Source: Cytospora piceicola (lineage: Eukaryota; Ascomycota; Sordariomycetes; Diaporthales; Cytosporaceae). From it: 64,000 bases of DNA. Positions 26,297 through 36,810 of this stretch are shown here, piece after piece; the first letter of the stretch is position 1, and every line of letters starts with the position of its first letter. The stretch lies in NCBI GenBank assembly GCA_023375675.1, contig JALQBC010000005.1, positions 1,364,001-1,428,000 of the forward strand, read 5' to 3'. A model generated the notes under the pieces. It was given only the letters and a program-made list of their open reading frames with translations, was not told the DNA's origin and searched no databases. Made by a program: the position numbers and the translations under genes.

Positions 26297-26851
26297 ATGC
26301 CTCGGCCTCACAACCAGAACGGTGGGGGCAAGCATGTCCAGCGTTGGGCTTGCGGTGACTACGCAGACTCGATGGACGTCGATGACGAAACCATCGCTGA
26401 GGATCAGCGACGACAGCAGGGCCAAAAGGACAGGAACGAGCTCGTCATTTCTGAGACAATAGACCTCACCGACGACACCAGACGCTACAAGCGCGCTGCT
26501 CTGCCTTCTTCAGCTCCTACTACTACTGCCAACGCAAAGAAGCGCACCTTCAGCATGACGGAAGATGATGATGCCCCCGTGGCGGCACAAGCACGGATCA
26601 AGAGGCCACAACTAGCAGCCGACCCGAAAACCAGCGGTCCGGATGGAATGAGAAACCAGGAAGGAGGCACCGCCGCGCCTCAGATAGAAGGCCGCCATGC
26701 CGGCGCACTCCGATTTCCCACTGACCCGTGGGGTCGCCACAGATTTTGGGAGACCGTACGGGCGTTCCAGGACAACGATGCCGAGTCTCAAGACCCGGCG
26801 GTACGAGGTCTTGAAAAGGCCAAGCGAGCGCTGATGAGTGCGCGGAGATAG
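26297..26851 (+). CDS. Hypothetical nuclear protein with a SUMO-interacting motif
   Basis: A single exon of 184 residues. Near residue 55 it has ELVISETIDLTDD: a hydrophobic IDLT core followed by acidic residues, the classic form of a SUMO-interacting motif. Basic stretches (NAKKRTFSM, ARIKRPQL) could act as nuclear localisation signals. The rest is polar and probably disordered, ending in a short helix-like segment, WETVRAFQDNDAESQDPAVR. The start is the first ATG after a probable leader acceptor; the frame is open a few codons upstream without an ATG. No enzymatic domain is recognised. Binding to SUMO is inference from one motif. Confidence 0.6.
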   Translation: MPRPHNQNGGGKHVQRWACGDYADSMDVDDETIAEDQRRQQGQKDRNELVISETIDLTDDTRRYKRAALPSSAPTTTANAKKRTFSMTEDDDAPVAAQARIKRPQLAADPKTSGPDGMRNQEGGTAAPQIEGRHAGALRFPTDPWGRHRFWETVRAFQDNDAESQDPAVRGLEKAKRALMSARR

Positions 26852-27608
26852 ATGAATAGAAGAAGTTAGAGAGAGGCAAGCGATGGATGGCAAGGGAATC
26901 ATTGGTGATGGTACTGGCTCTCGTGTGTTAGTTCGGTTCAGGGATTGACTGGTTATTTGTTCTCGGTGAAGTTATCCGCAACCTCGTCTGTAAGTTCTGT
27001 TACTCACGTGTGAGCATCTGAGTGAAGTTGCGTAGTAATCTCCTTCCAGTCACAAGTACCTACCTGGGTACCTAGGTAGCTTTGATTTCTGCTAACTGGC
27101 CCTTGTATTACACTCGTCCATGAGACCAAAGTGACTAAGTAGTCTACCTACTCAGGTAGGTAATTGTGTCGCCATATATGGCATCGTGTTGACGTGGTAT
27201 TATAAAGAGATTGAGGATTGAACCTTCTCCATGTTTTGGGGCTTCCAGGGAGTAGCAGCTTCTTTTGGTGCGGCCTGGCTGAGCTAAGCACAGGCCGAGA
27301 TAGCGCCCCGAGCTCTGTAATTGTCAAGTCTCAGCGCCCGGCTACGCCCCTGTGTCAGTCAACATTGGAGCCCGGGGCAAGCCTGAAAACTCAAACATTT
27401 CTGGACATCAGTTGCTCACTTCCCAGCGTGGCATGAGACCGTCCATCTCATTAAAACAAACATACTGCACGACGAGGCCACTGTCTCATTGTTCCATACG
27501 AATCGGACTCATAAACCCGACAACTTCAGGAACCCCAGGCAGGGCTCCTTGGTCGAGAAAGCCTCTCACCTCATAGACAGTCATCATCATCACCAGAGGC
27601 AAGCCAAT
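26852..27608. other. Intergenic
   Basis: No gene is supported. It contains a TAGG/CCTA cluster with a perfect TACCTAGGTA at 27069-27078 and a near copy at 27142-27164. The last part is the dbr1 leader. Confidence 0.55.
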
Positions 27609-29495
27609 ATGGAGGAACACACCCCGAAGCCAGACCTTTTTGAGAAGGAGGGCGTAAGAGTCGCCGTCGAGGGCTGCGTAAGTTTGTCTTCATGCAGCCG
27701 CCCACAAGCCAATGAACCATAGACTAACATCCCCACCAAGGGCCACGGCACCCTCAACGCCATCTACGCCGCCGTCGCCGCCGCCTCCAAGGCCCGCGGC
27801 TGGCCCGGCGTCGACGTGCTCATCATCTGCGGCGACTTCCAGTCCACCCGCAACGGCCACGACGTCGAGGTCATGTCCGTGCCCGCCAAGTACCGCATGA
27901 TGGGCGACTTCCACGAGTACTATGCCGGCCACCGCTCCGCGCCCTACCTGACGCTCTTCATCGCGGGCAACCACGAGGCCGCCTCCTACCTCTGGGAGCT
28001 GTACTACGGCGGCTGGGTCGCCCCCAACATCTACTACATGGGCGCCGCCAACGTCCTGAGGGTCGGCCCGCTGCGTATCGCGGGGCTGAGCGGCATCTGG
28101 AAGGGCTTTGACTACCGCAAGCCGCACTGCGAGCGCTTGCCCTTCTCCAGGGACGACATCAAGTCTTTCTATCACGTGAGGGAGTTTGACGTGCGGAAGC
28201 TGCTGCAGATCAGGGAACAGGTCGACGTGGGGCTGAGCCATGACTGGCCGCGGGGCATCGAGCAGCACGGCGACGTGCAGTCGCTGTGCAGGCTCCGGCC
28301 CATGTGGAAGGAGGAGATCCTGGACGGGTCGCTGGGGAGCCCCGCGGCGGAGTACGTCATGGACCGGCTGAGGCCACCGTATTGGTTCTCGGCGCACATG
28401 CACTGGAAATTTGTGGCTGTCAAGACCTACCCCCCTCCTGGTGCGGAGGCCGGCCCGGGCGGAGCGGTCGCCGAGACGACGGCGCAGGCCGTTGAGGCGC
28501 CTGCGCCTGCAGGTCCAGATGCAGGTCCCGGTGCGGAGGCGACCGTGGAGAACCCCAACGAGATTGACCTGGACATGGATGACGACGAAGGGGACGTGCC
28601 TGCCGCGGCAGACGGCAACGGGGCCAGCCCCAAGGATGGCGAGGCGGAGGGGGCGATTGTCGGCAGCACCGTGACGGAAGATCTCCGTGCCCAACTCCCC
28701 GCCTCGTTCACCCAGCCCAAGCCCAACGCCTCCAGACCCGCAGGGCCCAAGCGCACGCCAGGCCAGCTCGTCCCGCCGACCATCACCAACACCGAGGTGC
28801 GCTTCCTCGCGCTCAACAAGTGCGAGCCCGGGCGGGACTTCCTACAGCTCTGCGACATCCACCCCACCAACCCGGCCAGCGACGATTCGTCACCACGCCC
28901 AACAACAACAACATCATCATTATCAGTACCCGACGGCCCGAACCGCTTCCCGCTACACTACGACCCAGAGTGGCTAGCCATCAGCCGCGCCTTCCACCCC
29001 CTCCTCACCATCGGCGACCGCGCGGCCCAGGTGCCCGCGGACGAGGGCGAGGAGGCGTACGCGCCTCGGATCGCCGAGCACCGCGCCTGGGTGGAGCAGC
29101 ACGTCGCGGCGGCGGGGCAGCGGGGGCTCCGGGTGCCCGAGGACTTTTGCCCCACGGCGCCGGCCGTGCTGCGGGGCGAGACGGGCGCGGTGCGGGACCC
29201 GGCGCTGCTGGAGCTGCACTCGGGCGTGCAGCCGCGCGAGTACACGAACCCGCAGACGGCGGCGCTCTGCGCGCTGCTGGGGGTGCCGAACCTGTGGGAC
29301 GCGCCCGAGGGGGAGAGGGAGGAGAGGCGGGCGAGGGGCCCGCCGCCGGACGAGTTTGGCGGCGAGAGGGGGGGAGGGTTCCGGGGTGGCGGCGGCGGTG
29401 GGCGGGGACGGGGCAGGGGGCGAGGGAGAGGAGGGGGCGGTCGGGGCGGGTTTGGTCGGGGCGGGGGAGGACGAGGTAGGGGTAGAGCATGGTGA
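27609..29495 (+). CDS. dbr1: RNA lariat debranching enzyme Dbr1
   Basis: Hydrolyses the 2'-5' phosphodiester bond of excised intron lariats; nuclear metallophosphoesterase. Exon 1 (27609-27677) and exon 2 (27741-29495) join in phase 0 to 607 residues. Metal-binding motifs in order: VEGCGHG, spanning the intron; IICGDFQSTRNGHD; IAGNHEAASYLWEL; GISG-like LSGIWKGFDYR; SHDWPRGIE; and SAHMHWKF. The central region (~300-420) is acidic and disordered. The C-terminal Dbr1 domain follows (RFLALNKCEPGRDFLQ). Beyond the family core, the last ~45 residues are a Gly/Arg (RGG) tail, a known RNA-binding and arginine-methylation type. The yeast enzyme is about 405 residues, so this one is extended. Confidence 0.95.
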
Positions 29496-30275
29496 GGGGA
29501 GGGAGGTCATCCATTGCAACACTAGGATTGGTTTGCTCTGGCAATTTGAAAATATTATCACCGGTTTACCAGTCACGTCACTGCATGTTCAGACTCTGGG
29601 CAGCAAAAATGGAACTTGTTAGATATCCTGGAACAGTATCTTGTATTTGTAATGTATAATTATCGTTGGTCTTGTCCGAAGGACGTCACAACATGTAGAA
29701 TATGGATCGAACCGGTTAGTAGTATGGTCTTCCAAGTGTACCACAGAATCGTGACAATGCGGCTTGAAGCCGTTGAGATGTTTCCCCGACTGAAAAAACG
29801 AAGGCCCAGAGGGGCACAGTAGGCCTAAGCAGAGTGTGGGGGAGTTGATTTCGATCTTCCATCGGTATTAGACGATCAACCCATGGAAACAGTGTTCTTA
29901 GTTGATCGCATATGCTAAGATGGGGTGTATAGGGGGGAATTGTTTTTGGTCGTTTGGTAACATGTCACGTGTAGCCTGTTCGAGCACAGGTGAAGCCACA
30001 AATGAAGGGGTAGATAAGAGAAGAAGAAAAGGCGTGATGGCAATGAATCCATCAGCATCGTTATAGCATCGTGATATTGCTTCTCGAAGATCAAGGGTAT
30101 TCGTCGTCATGGACCATGTGTTTCGTTCCCAACGCCTGATCCCCTGATCGTTTCGATTGTCCTGCCCGCATACCTTGAACGCCGAATGCCGTAGATGTAA
30201 AGAATCAATGCATGAACGCGAAGTGAACCAACTCATCGGAACTGGTCTTGATGATGATGATGGGTGTCAGCATCC
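29496..30275. other. Convergent intergenic region between dbr1 and elongin C
   Basis: This 780-bp stretch holds the two 3' flanks. A (GAT)n-type repeat lies at about 30250-30263, just beyond the elongin C stop. No gene is supported. Confidence 0.55.
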
Positions 30276-30890
30276 TCATGCCCTCCTGGTTGACGAAGCT
30301 GGCATCTCACTGTCAAGTTGGAGGTAGTCGGCAGCGGTCAGCAGCTCGAGGCACATGTCGACCGGGATGTCCATATCAGGAACATCCTCTTTGTCTTGGT
30401 ACCTGTACCAGTAGAGCAGATACTCGACGACCTTCTCGAGAATGACAGCACTGTAGATGGGAGTTATCAGCTAACGATGACCATGCCAGAAGGTCGAGTT
30501 CGGTGGTTGACAGGTAAGGTTGGCAGTATCTCAGATCAAGTGTAGAGTGTCGTTCACCCAGAACCGAAAGGTTGATGGTTCTGTCTTTAAATAGGACACA
30601 GAAAAATAAAAATTTTCATCATCGACACTGGTGAAAGACGGAGACAAAAGGTGGGGGTGGGCAGAAAAAAAAAGAAGGAAAAAGAAGGAAAAAGTAAAAA
30701 GCGAAACAAATGGTGAGTGGGTGACTAACCTCATATCCTCCATCCTCACGACACCGGTCCGACTCTCCAAGAAGCCGCCATCGGGATTGATAGTCCGCTT
30801 CAGCATGGGGCTGGCGTAGCAAGCCTCGCGAGGAAGGACATATTCAAAGTCGTCGGCCGAAACGAGGGTGATGTACTTGCTGGGTGCCAT
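30276..30890 (-). CDS. elc1: Elongin C
   Basis: Skp1-fold adaptor of cullin ubiquitin ligases and elongin complexes. Exon 1 (30890-30730) encodes MAPSKYITLVSADDFEYVLP and REACYASPMLKRTINPDGGF. A 279-bp intron (GTTAGT...CTACAG) leads in frame to exon 2 from 30450: AVILEKVVEYLLYWYRYQDK, then MDIPVDMCLELLTAADYLQL. This is the elongin C/Skp1 BTB fold through the family's usual end. The proposed stop at 30276 gives 111 residues with a short extra tail (SEMPASSTRR). An alternative intron at the GTGAGA right after the LQLD codons would change only the last residues, so the 3' end is uncertain. Confidence 0.88.
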
Positions 30891-33062
30891 CGTGATCGAT
30901 CTTGATTTCTGATCGACTTTACCAACTGCAGAATGTGGTTGGGTGAAACGAGGCAGAGAGGGGAGGTAGTGTGAAGGAAGGGAAGGATTTGAAGCGGGAG
31001 ATGATGATGCTTTGCAGACGCGTGCAGACGGAAGAGAAAATCCGGGTCGGACGCGGCGCACTGCCTTGCTGCCGCCCTAGCTGCTTCCCTCTATTTTTTT
31101 TGTTGGTCTTTCTCGTTTCACTGCCCCAGCCTGCCTGCTTGCTGCCCTGGACGGACTGGACGGATTGGTAGGTTGATGACGATCAATAACAAAGGAATTG
31201 TGGGCGGGTTGAGTCCTGTCGCAAGAGACAGGAGGGCTGAGATGCCTGGAAAACGGAGCTGGGCAGGTCAAGTCAAATGAGGCCCGGAATCTGGACTCTG
31301 GACTCTGGACTCTTGGACACTGGACCTTTGTTGATATCTGGATCCTCTTCTGGATCTTCTCACGATTGGACCGGCAGACCAGGCTCCCCTTCTTGTTCTT
31401 CCTTGCAGCCTTTCCTTGCAGATCTGCAGATTTCCAGAGAGAAGAAATGTGCGCAGGTTGGTTTGAGGGCTGAAGAAGGTTTTGTTGCGGTTTCGATTTG
31501 ATGGGTGGGGGGGGGTGAAGAAGTCGCGGTGGGTGGAAATTTTATGAGGATACCAGCGATACCTAAGCCTAAGCAACCTTGGAAGTACCTATTCAGGCTA
31601 TTGTAGGTAACTGCCCAGGTGGTAAAGTGACGGATCCGTAGGGGGATGCACGGACCAAGAAATATGGCACGACAATTCCGTGGGTAATGGGAACTGGGCG
31701 GGTTGCAGGGATGCGGTACGCAGTTTCGGGAACGCTCCAGCCACCTTCAAACAATCAAGGTGTGCCTGCCCGGCCACCGAATTACAGGGGGTGGGATACA
31801 GGGGTGTTACTGGGGTGTTACTGCAGAGTGCAGCATGAATCCGTCCACACTATAGGGGGGCCAGCAGGGGCAGCAGGGGCAGCAGGGGCGGCAGGGGTGG
31901 TTACCGCTCTACTGGCGTGGGAAGACGGGTGGGACTGGAGGCTACTTGTATGACGTGTGGTGGGTTCTGGCAGCTGTTGTGGGTGCATCTTTTGCGCCTG
32001 AAGGGCCGCAGCGACTGGAGCGACTCCAACTCGATGCGGTCGATGCGGTCCTGGTTGCTGGGACGCTGGCACTCACTCATCTACTGCGTATGTATGTACA
32101 TACCTAGGTTTACTTAGTATACTGATCCCTTAGATGCTACAGTACAATTTACCTAGGTACCCTAAGCACTCAAGTAGGTACCTGCTGTAGGTATGTAACA
32201 AGGAACCCTCGGGAGCCCGTAAATATACACCAAATGCAGTAGATACGTGCGCGGCTTAGATACCTCCTCAGCTGTTTACCAACCCGCAGCTACCAAAAAG
32301 CTACCGCAGCTACCGGCAGCTACCAGTAGAAACCTCACATCGTCACCTTCCCATGTTTTCCTGCTTCTTCCTCCAGGGCTCTGGAAACACCAACCTCCCC
32401 TTTCTCCTTATACGCCAATTGCTTGACTTGTCTCAGAAATCAACTCCCACTTTTTTTGCACCTCTTATCCCTCTCACTCTCACAATAATCTGACCGTCTT
32501 CGTGTGTTTTTTGTATGTGTGTATCGTATCGTCTTTGCAACAACCTCGGATTATCATCACGTCAAATCACATTCAAATCGCATTTACATCTGATTCGCAT
32601 ACGCATAAGCCTTGCATATCTGGATAGCAACCAGCGTCTGCTCTGCATTGGAATTATCTCCGGACTGGACACGACACGACACGAAAACGATCACATACCC
32701 ACAATCACAACACATACACACAGATACAGACAGACAGATACCAGACACACCAAACAAACCCTCCCAAATCCAAAACAAACCAAATATCCATCCATCCATC
32801 CATCCATCCAGACTTCCAGACTTCCCTGTCGTCTCTGTCGTCTGATCTAAATATTCGAGCTGCTCCTCACAACACTCAAAACCAGCCCTCCCTAGCAGCT
32901 TCGCCTTGCAAGTCTGTTTAACTTTACCTTACATTACTCTACTGTATCGTATTGACTTGGCAGCCTGCCCTGCTTTTCTCTCCGGGTCCGAAAACAGTTC
33001 CACCTCCAGCTGTGCCTAACCGCAAGTCGGCCCCGCCATTTACTGGCAACCCAGCAGCAAAT
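30891..33062. other. Divergent promoter region of elongin C and rho4, with simple repeats
   Basis: No gene is supported in 2.2 kb. It holds a 9-bp GGGGCAGCA-type tandem repeat (about 31858-31900), TACCTAGGTA at 32150-32159 and a near copy at 32100-32109, CTACCGGCAG-type repeats near 32290-32330, and a (CATC)n run at 32788-32812. Sequence from about 32340 is probably the rho4 leader. A frame reading [19 protein letters not shown] runs into the rho4 ATG at 33063 from a CAG at about 32963, so an upstream coding exon of rho4 is likely but its ATG was not found. Confidence 0.55.
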
Positions 33063-34151
33063 ATGAGCATGGCTTCGACGTACAGCTATCGCAATTCGTA
33101 CTCCAACAACAACCAATCTCTCCACGACGAAAAATACTATGAGAGTGGCCGCAAAACACCAAGCAGCAGCAACAGCAGACGGCAACAACGATCAAGTGAT
33201 GGGACAGTCAGTACTATGATGAGCAACTCTACCGGCCGCGAGTCCTCAGCAACAGCCATGACAGAAGGTCCAGCCTACTCCAAGAAGATCGTTGTCGTCG
33301 GTGACGGTGGTTGCGGCAAGACATGTTTGTTGATCAGCTACAGCCAAGGATACTTCCCAGAGGTGCGTACGCAGGCCATCCGTCTTGCCCCCTTGCCCAA
33401 GCTAGCTCTGCTTGCCCAGGCTTGCTCCTTGCCCCTCCGTCACGACCGCGCCTCGCTGTCTGTCAGTTCAACTCACTGATCCTCCCACCAGAAATATGTC
33501 CCAACAGTTTTCGAAAACTACATCACATACCCTACACATCGCCAGTCCGGTAAGACCGTCGAGCTTGCCCTGTGGGATACTGCAGGCCAGGAGGAATACG
33601 ACCGTCTGCGACCGCTGTCCTACCCAGAAACCGACCTCATCTTCGTCTGCTTTGCCATCGACTGCCCAAATTCGCTCGACAATGTCATGGACAAGGTAAT
33701 TTGCCCTCTTCCCTCTTCCTGCCCGCCGGCAACACGACGGACCCGCCCTCCCATGCTAACCCGAATGCGTGAAAACTAGTGGTACCCTGAAGTCCTCCAC
33801 TTCTGCCCCTACACACCCCTGATCCTCGTCGGCCTCAAGTCCGACCTGCGGTACAAGAAGACGTGCATCGACATGCTCAAGACGCAGGGCCTGACGCCCG
33901 TCACGCGGGAGCAGGGCATGGCGGTCGCGCAGAAGATGAACGCCCAGTACATGGAGTGCAGCAGCAAGGAGATGAAGGGCGTCGACGAGATCTTCGAGCA
34001 GGCCATCACCACCGTCGTCTCCAACGACCGGAAAACCCTCGAGGCGCAGGCCACGCACGGCCAGCCGTCAAGTAAAGACGGCCACCGCAACAGCGTCGTC
34101 CCCGGCGCCGGCGGCGTTCGTAAGAAGAAGAGAAAGTGCAACTTCCTGTGA
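33063..34151 (+). CDS. rho4: Rho-family GTPase Rho4
   Basis: Molecular switch for septum formation and wall integrity in fungi; prenylated, membrane-bound. Exons 33063-33362, 33492-33695 and 33780-34151 join to 291 residues. Motifs: P-loop [14 protein letters not shown] (near 76), switch [12 protein letters not shown], switch [20 protein letters not shown], base-binding LVGLKSDLR in place of TKxD, and [12 protein letters not shown]. The Rho insert helix is present. The tail [10 protein letters not shown] is polybasic with a CAAX box ending in Leu, predicting geranylgeranylation. The long Ser/Asn-rich N-terminal extension before the P-loop is the Rho4 hallmark. The true start may lie in an upstream exon, since the frame stays open and protein-like above 33063. 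Confidence 0.95.
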
Positions 34152-35236
34152 GGCTCTGACGGGGAAGGGTGGGGGGACGGGGAGGGTGAGAAGGGCATTG
34201 CTGAGAGCGAGCGGAGACTTGACTTTTTTTCTATTTACTCACCACCACTACTACCAAAAACCTACCTAATGAGCCCGCCTCGTGGGGGTGGGCAAACACA
34301 CACAAACACAAACAAACACACACTCAACACACACTCAACACACACACACACTGAATGTGTTATGAAACGACCGCATGATCCGGCATGGCAACGTCTCCCC
34401 CATTCGCGGATTCGACACGAGGAGAGATTTCAACAGGGGTGTTGAGGCGCCATGATGGTAATGGCGCCCGCCCGCTGCCCCCGGGGCACGATGATGAAAA
34501 TGATGAAGGATGAGGGATGATAGATGGGAAGGACGGACGCATGGAGTGAAGACAAAGGAAGGAAAGAAGCGAGGAGTTTCCGCATCCCACCATGGCTGAA
34601 GGGTCGTTTTGTTCTTGCTGTGGCGCCAACGCCGTTGGCAACCTTACTTCACATCACCTGGTCCCTTTTCCTTGTATGTGTGTGTGGGTTCGCGTTACCT
34701 CTCCCGGGTGGCAAGGAAGGGAGAGGGAGGGGACGAGACAAACGAGAGCAAGACCGGGTCTGAGTCTCCCCCCCCCCCCTCCGAGGCAGTCTAGATGACG
34801 CTTCTTGTTTACTACTCCCGGCCAGTGCATATTTCATAGGGTGAATCGGTAGCCGGACTGTGCTTTATTTTCATATTCATTCGAAGGGACGGCTGTCTTC
34901 TTGTCGCGCTGTTTTTCTGTTCATTGCGTTCTTATGGCGATATCTCGAGTGTCCTTTATTTTTTTTGTGTCGTGTTCATTACTGCATGGAATAGGAAAGC
35001 AACGTAAACAAGGAGTCCATTGTATCTCCCAAAACAACCCAACAACGCCTCCCAAATATGCTTTCCGTGGTGACCGTGCACACATCGATCAAACCGTCCG
35101 TCCTTTCCGGTATCTATCTATTGGGTATCATATGTCAGACATTTCGTCTTGCTCTCGACTTGGACAACGCCGTGTCCTTCTTTCTAGGCCGCCTCCTGAA
35201 GTCGCTAGGCTGCGCTCACTCTTGTTCCCGGTCTGT
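34152..35236. other. Convergent intergenic region between rho4 and dad1
   Basis: No gene is supported. It contains a CACACA/CAAACA microsatellite at 34298-34350, a C-run at 34769-34779 and pyrimidine-rich sequence. The first 200 bp is likely the rho4 3' UTR. Confidence 0.55.
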
Positions 35237-35369
35237 TCAGCCCATCTCCACGTCACCATCGTGGTCAACACCTCTCTGCTCCTCGTCCTCCTCACCCCCC
35301 TCCTCGTCCTCCTCACCCCCCTCCTCGTCCGCCTCGTCCGCCTCTACCTTCATCGGTCTGTCGGCGTCC

Positions 35370-35401
<32 letters not shown>

Positions 35402-35845
35402 GCTGCTGCTGTCTTTACCCTCGGCCTGCGCCTCCCCCGTCTCCTCCTCCTTGGCCATGACGTTCTCGAAGGTGCTCCACAGGGCCTCGACGGAGCTGAA
35501 CTCGTTGCCCACGGCGATGACGGCCTCGAGGTTGCGGTTCAGCTTGTTGATGTTTGCGAGGACGTGTTCGAAGCTCTGTTTGTTGGGGGGAGGGGGGGTT
35601 GTTTCCGACCTGTCAGCCAGTCCCATGCGATACGGTGCGGTGCGGTGCGGTGCGGTGCGGTGCGGTTCAATCATATCCCCCGGCCCTCGTCCTTGATGTT
35701 CTGGAAGAGGAGGGGGATGGTGGGTTGTGCATTGGGTTGTGCATTGGGTTGTGTGTGTGTGTGTGTGTGTGTAACTCACCGTGGCTATCTCCCCGATCAG
35801 CGACTCCCGCTGCTGCTCGAAGTAGGCACGAGACGAGGACGCCAT
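35237..35845 (-). CDS. dad1: DASH complex subunit Dad1
   Basis: Subunit of the outer-kinetochore DASH/Dam1 ring that couples chromosomes to spindle microtubules. Exon 1 (35845-35780) encodes [20 protein letters not shown]. After a 204-bp intron, exon 2 (35575-35237) gives [20 protein letters not shown], then [20 protein letters not shown]. Together these are the full Dad1 signature. The total is 134 residues against about 94 in yeast; the excess is a tail with a run of Asn and then Asp/Glu repeats (about residues 85-134), encoded by a GTT microsatellite and 18-bp-type repeats. The intron itself is made largely of simple repeats (TGCGG units at 35633-35665, GT runs at 35750-35771). Confidence 0.95.
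35576..35779. repeat. Repeat-filled dad1 intron
   Basis: The intron contains about seven tandem TGCGG units (35636-35666), three copies of a 12-bp GGGTTGTGCATT-type unit (35724-35752) and a (GT)n run, leaving little unique sequence. It is likely length-variable between isolates. Confidence 0.75.
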
Positions 35846-36810
35846 TGCTGACTGAGGCTGTGGTCAATTGATTGACTGACTGACTGAACTGACTGACTGA
35901 ACTGACTGACTGAACTGACTGACTGAACTGACTGCCCAGTTGACGTGGGTGGTGTTGAGTGGAGGTGGTGTGGTCCCCGTGGAACCGAGAAGGATGGTTG
36001 GTGGTGGTCGCGAGTCGCGTTATTGGTGAGACGGGGGACGCGTCTTTCCTCCAAGGGTTTGTAATGGGGTACGTACGAAATCACGGTACACTACCTACTA
36101 TGGCTAGGTAGATTTTTGGGGGCGGTTGACGGGCGGTTTGGCGGGGGGGATTTGGGGCAGGAGTTTTCGGTTCGGCTGCTCCAAGAGCCAGGGGGCTTTT
36201 CGGCCTGTTTGACCTGGGCGGCCCCCGGTTTAGTTGTCCCGGGATGTTCAAAGAGGGCTGGCTGCAAAGGCTGGAAGGCTGGGGAGGCCAGGGAGCGCGG
36301 CCAAAAATAGCGGCTCCTTCTCTCCTTCTGCGGTTCGACCCGCTAAATCCTTACACCAACATTGGAAAACACTGCGACTGTTGGTTGTACTACGGCGGCA
36401 ATACAACGTGGTCAGTTCGCGAAGGATATCCTTCCCGCCAGCTTCATCCGCCCAGTGGTTGGAAGGAAGTAAGGAAGTGGGTATTCGTCACAATTCAATT
36501 CAGCACTGGTGATATGTTTATTTCTTATATTCTTTATTTTTTTTTGGTTGTCATTTTTACTTTCAGGATCCTTAGTCAATCAATCCTATGGGAAGCTGCA
36601 AATTTCCAAAATATTTGCCGCGACGATGTGGTTCCGGTTCCAAATTTCCCAGTCTCGAATTCCTCCAAGCTCATCAACCCATGTCCACAAACTTCAAGCT
36701 TTCTTCACCAGCTTCCGAGTGTTGGTCTTACCCGCTTCCTTGCATTATATAACTTCAACAACCTTGAAGGCGGCGGGTACCTTTCAAACCACCTCTCCAG
36801 AGCGCTCTCT
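35846..36810. other. Intergenic between dad1 and the aldehyde dehydrogenase 3' end
   Basis: Apart from the 13-bp repeat, no gene is supported. A long plus-strand open frame from 36244 overlaps the last dehydrogenase exon in antisense and shows no family motif. A CTACCTACTATGGCTAGGTAG near-palindrome lies at about 36092-36112. Confidence 0.5.
35876..35933. repeat. 13-bp tandem repeat in the dad1 leader
   Basis: Four copies of a GACTGACTGAACT unit lie just upstream of the dad1 ATG at 35845, in its probable 5' leader or proximal promoter. Confidence 0.8.

Noticed and set aside
31818..31953. Gly/Ala-rich frames at the GGGGCAGCA repeat
   Set aside because: The frames are generated by the 9-bp repeat and lack flanking coding sequence.
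36325..36350. GGTTCGACCC, resembling a tRNA T-loop
   Set aside because: No acceptor stem, D-arm or anticodon arm can be built around it.
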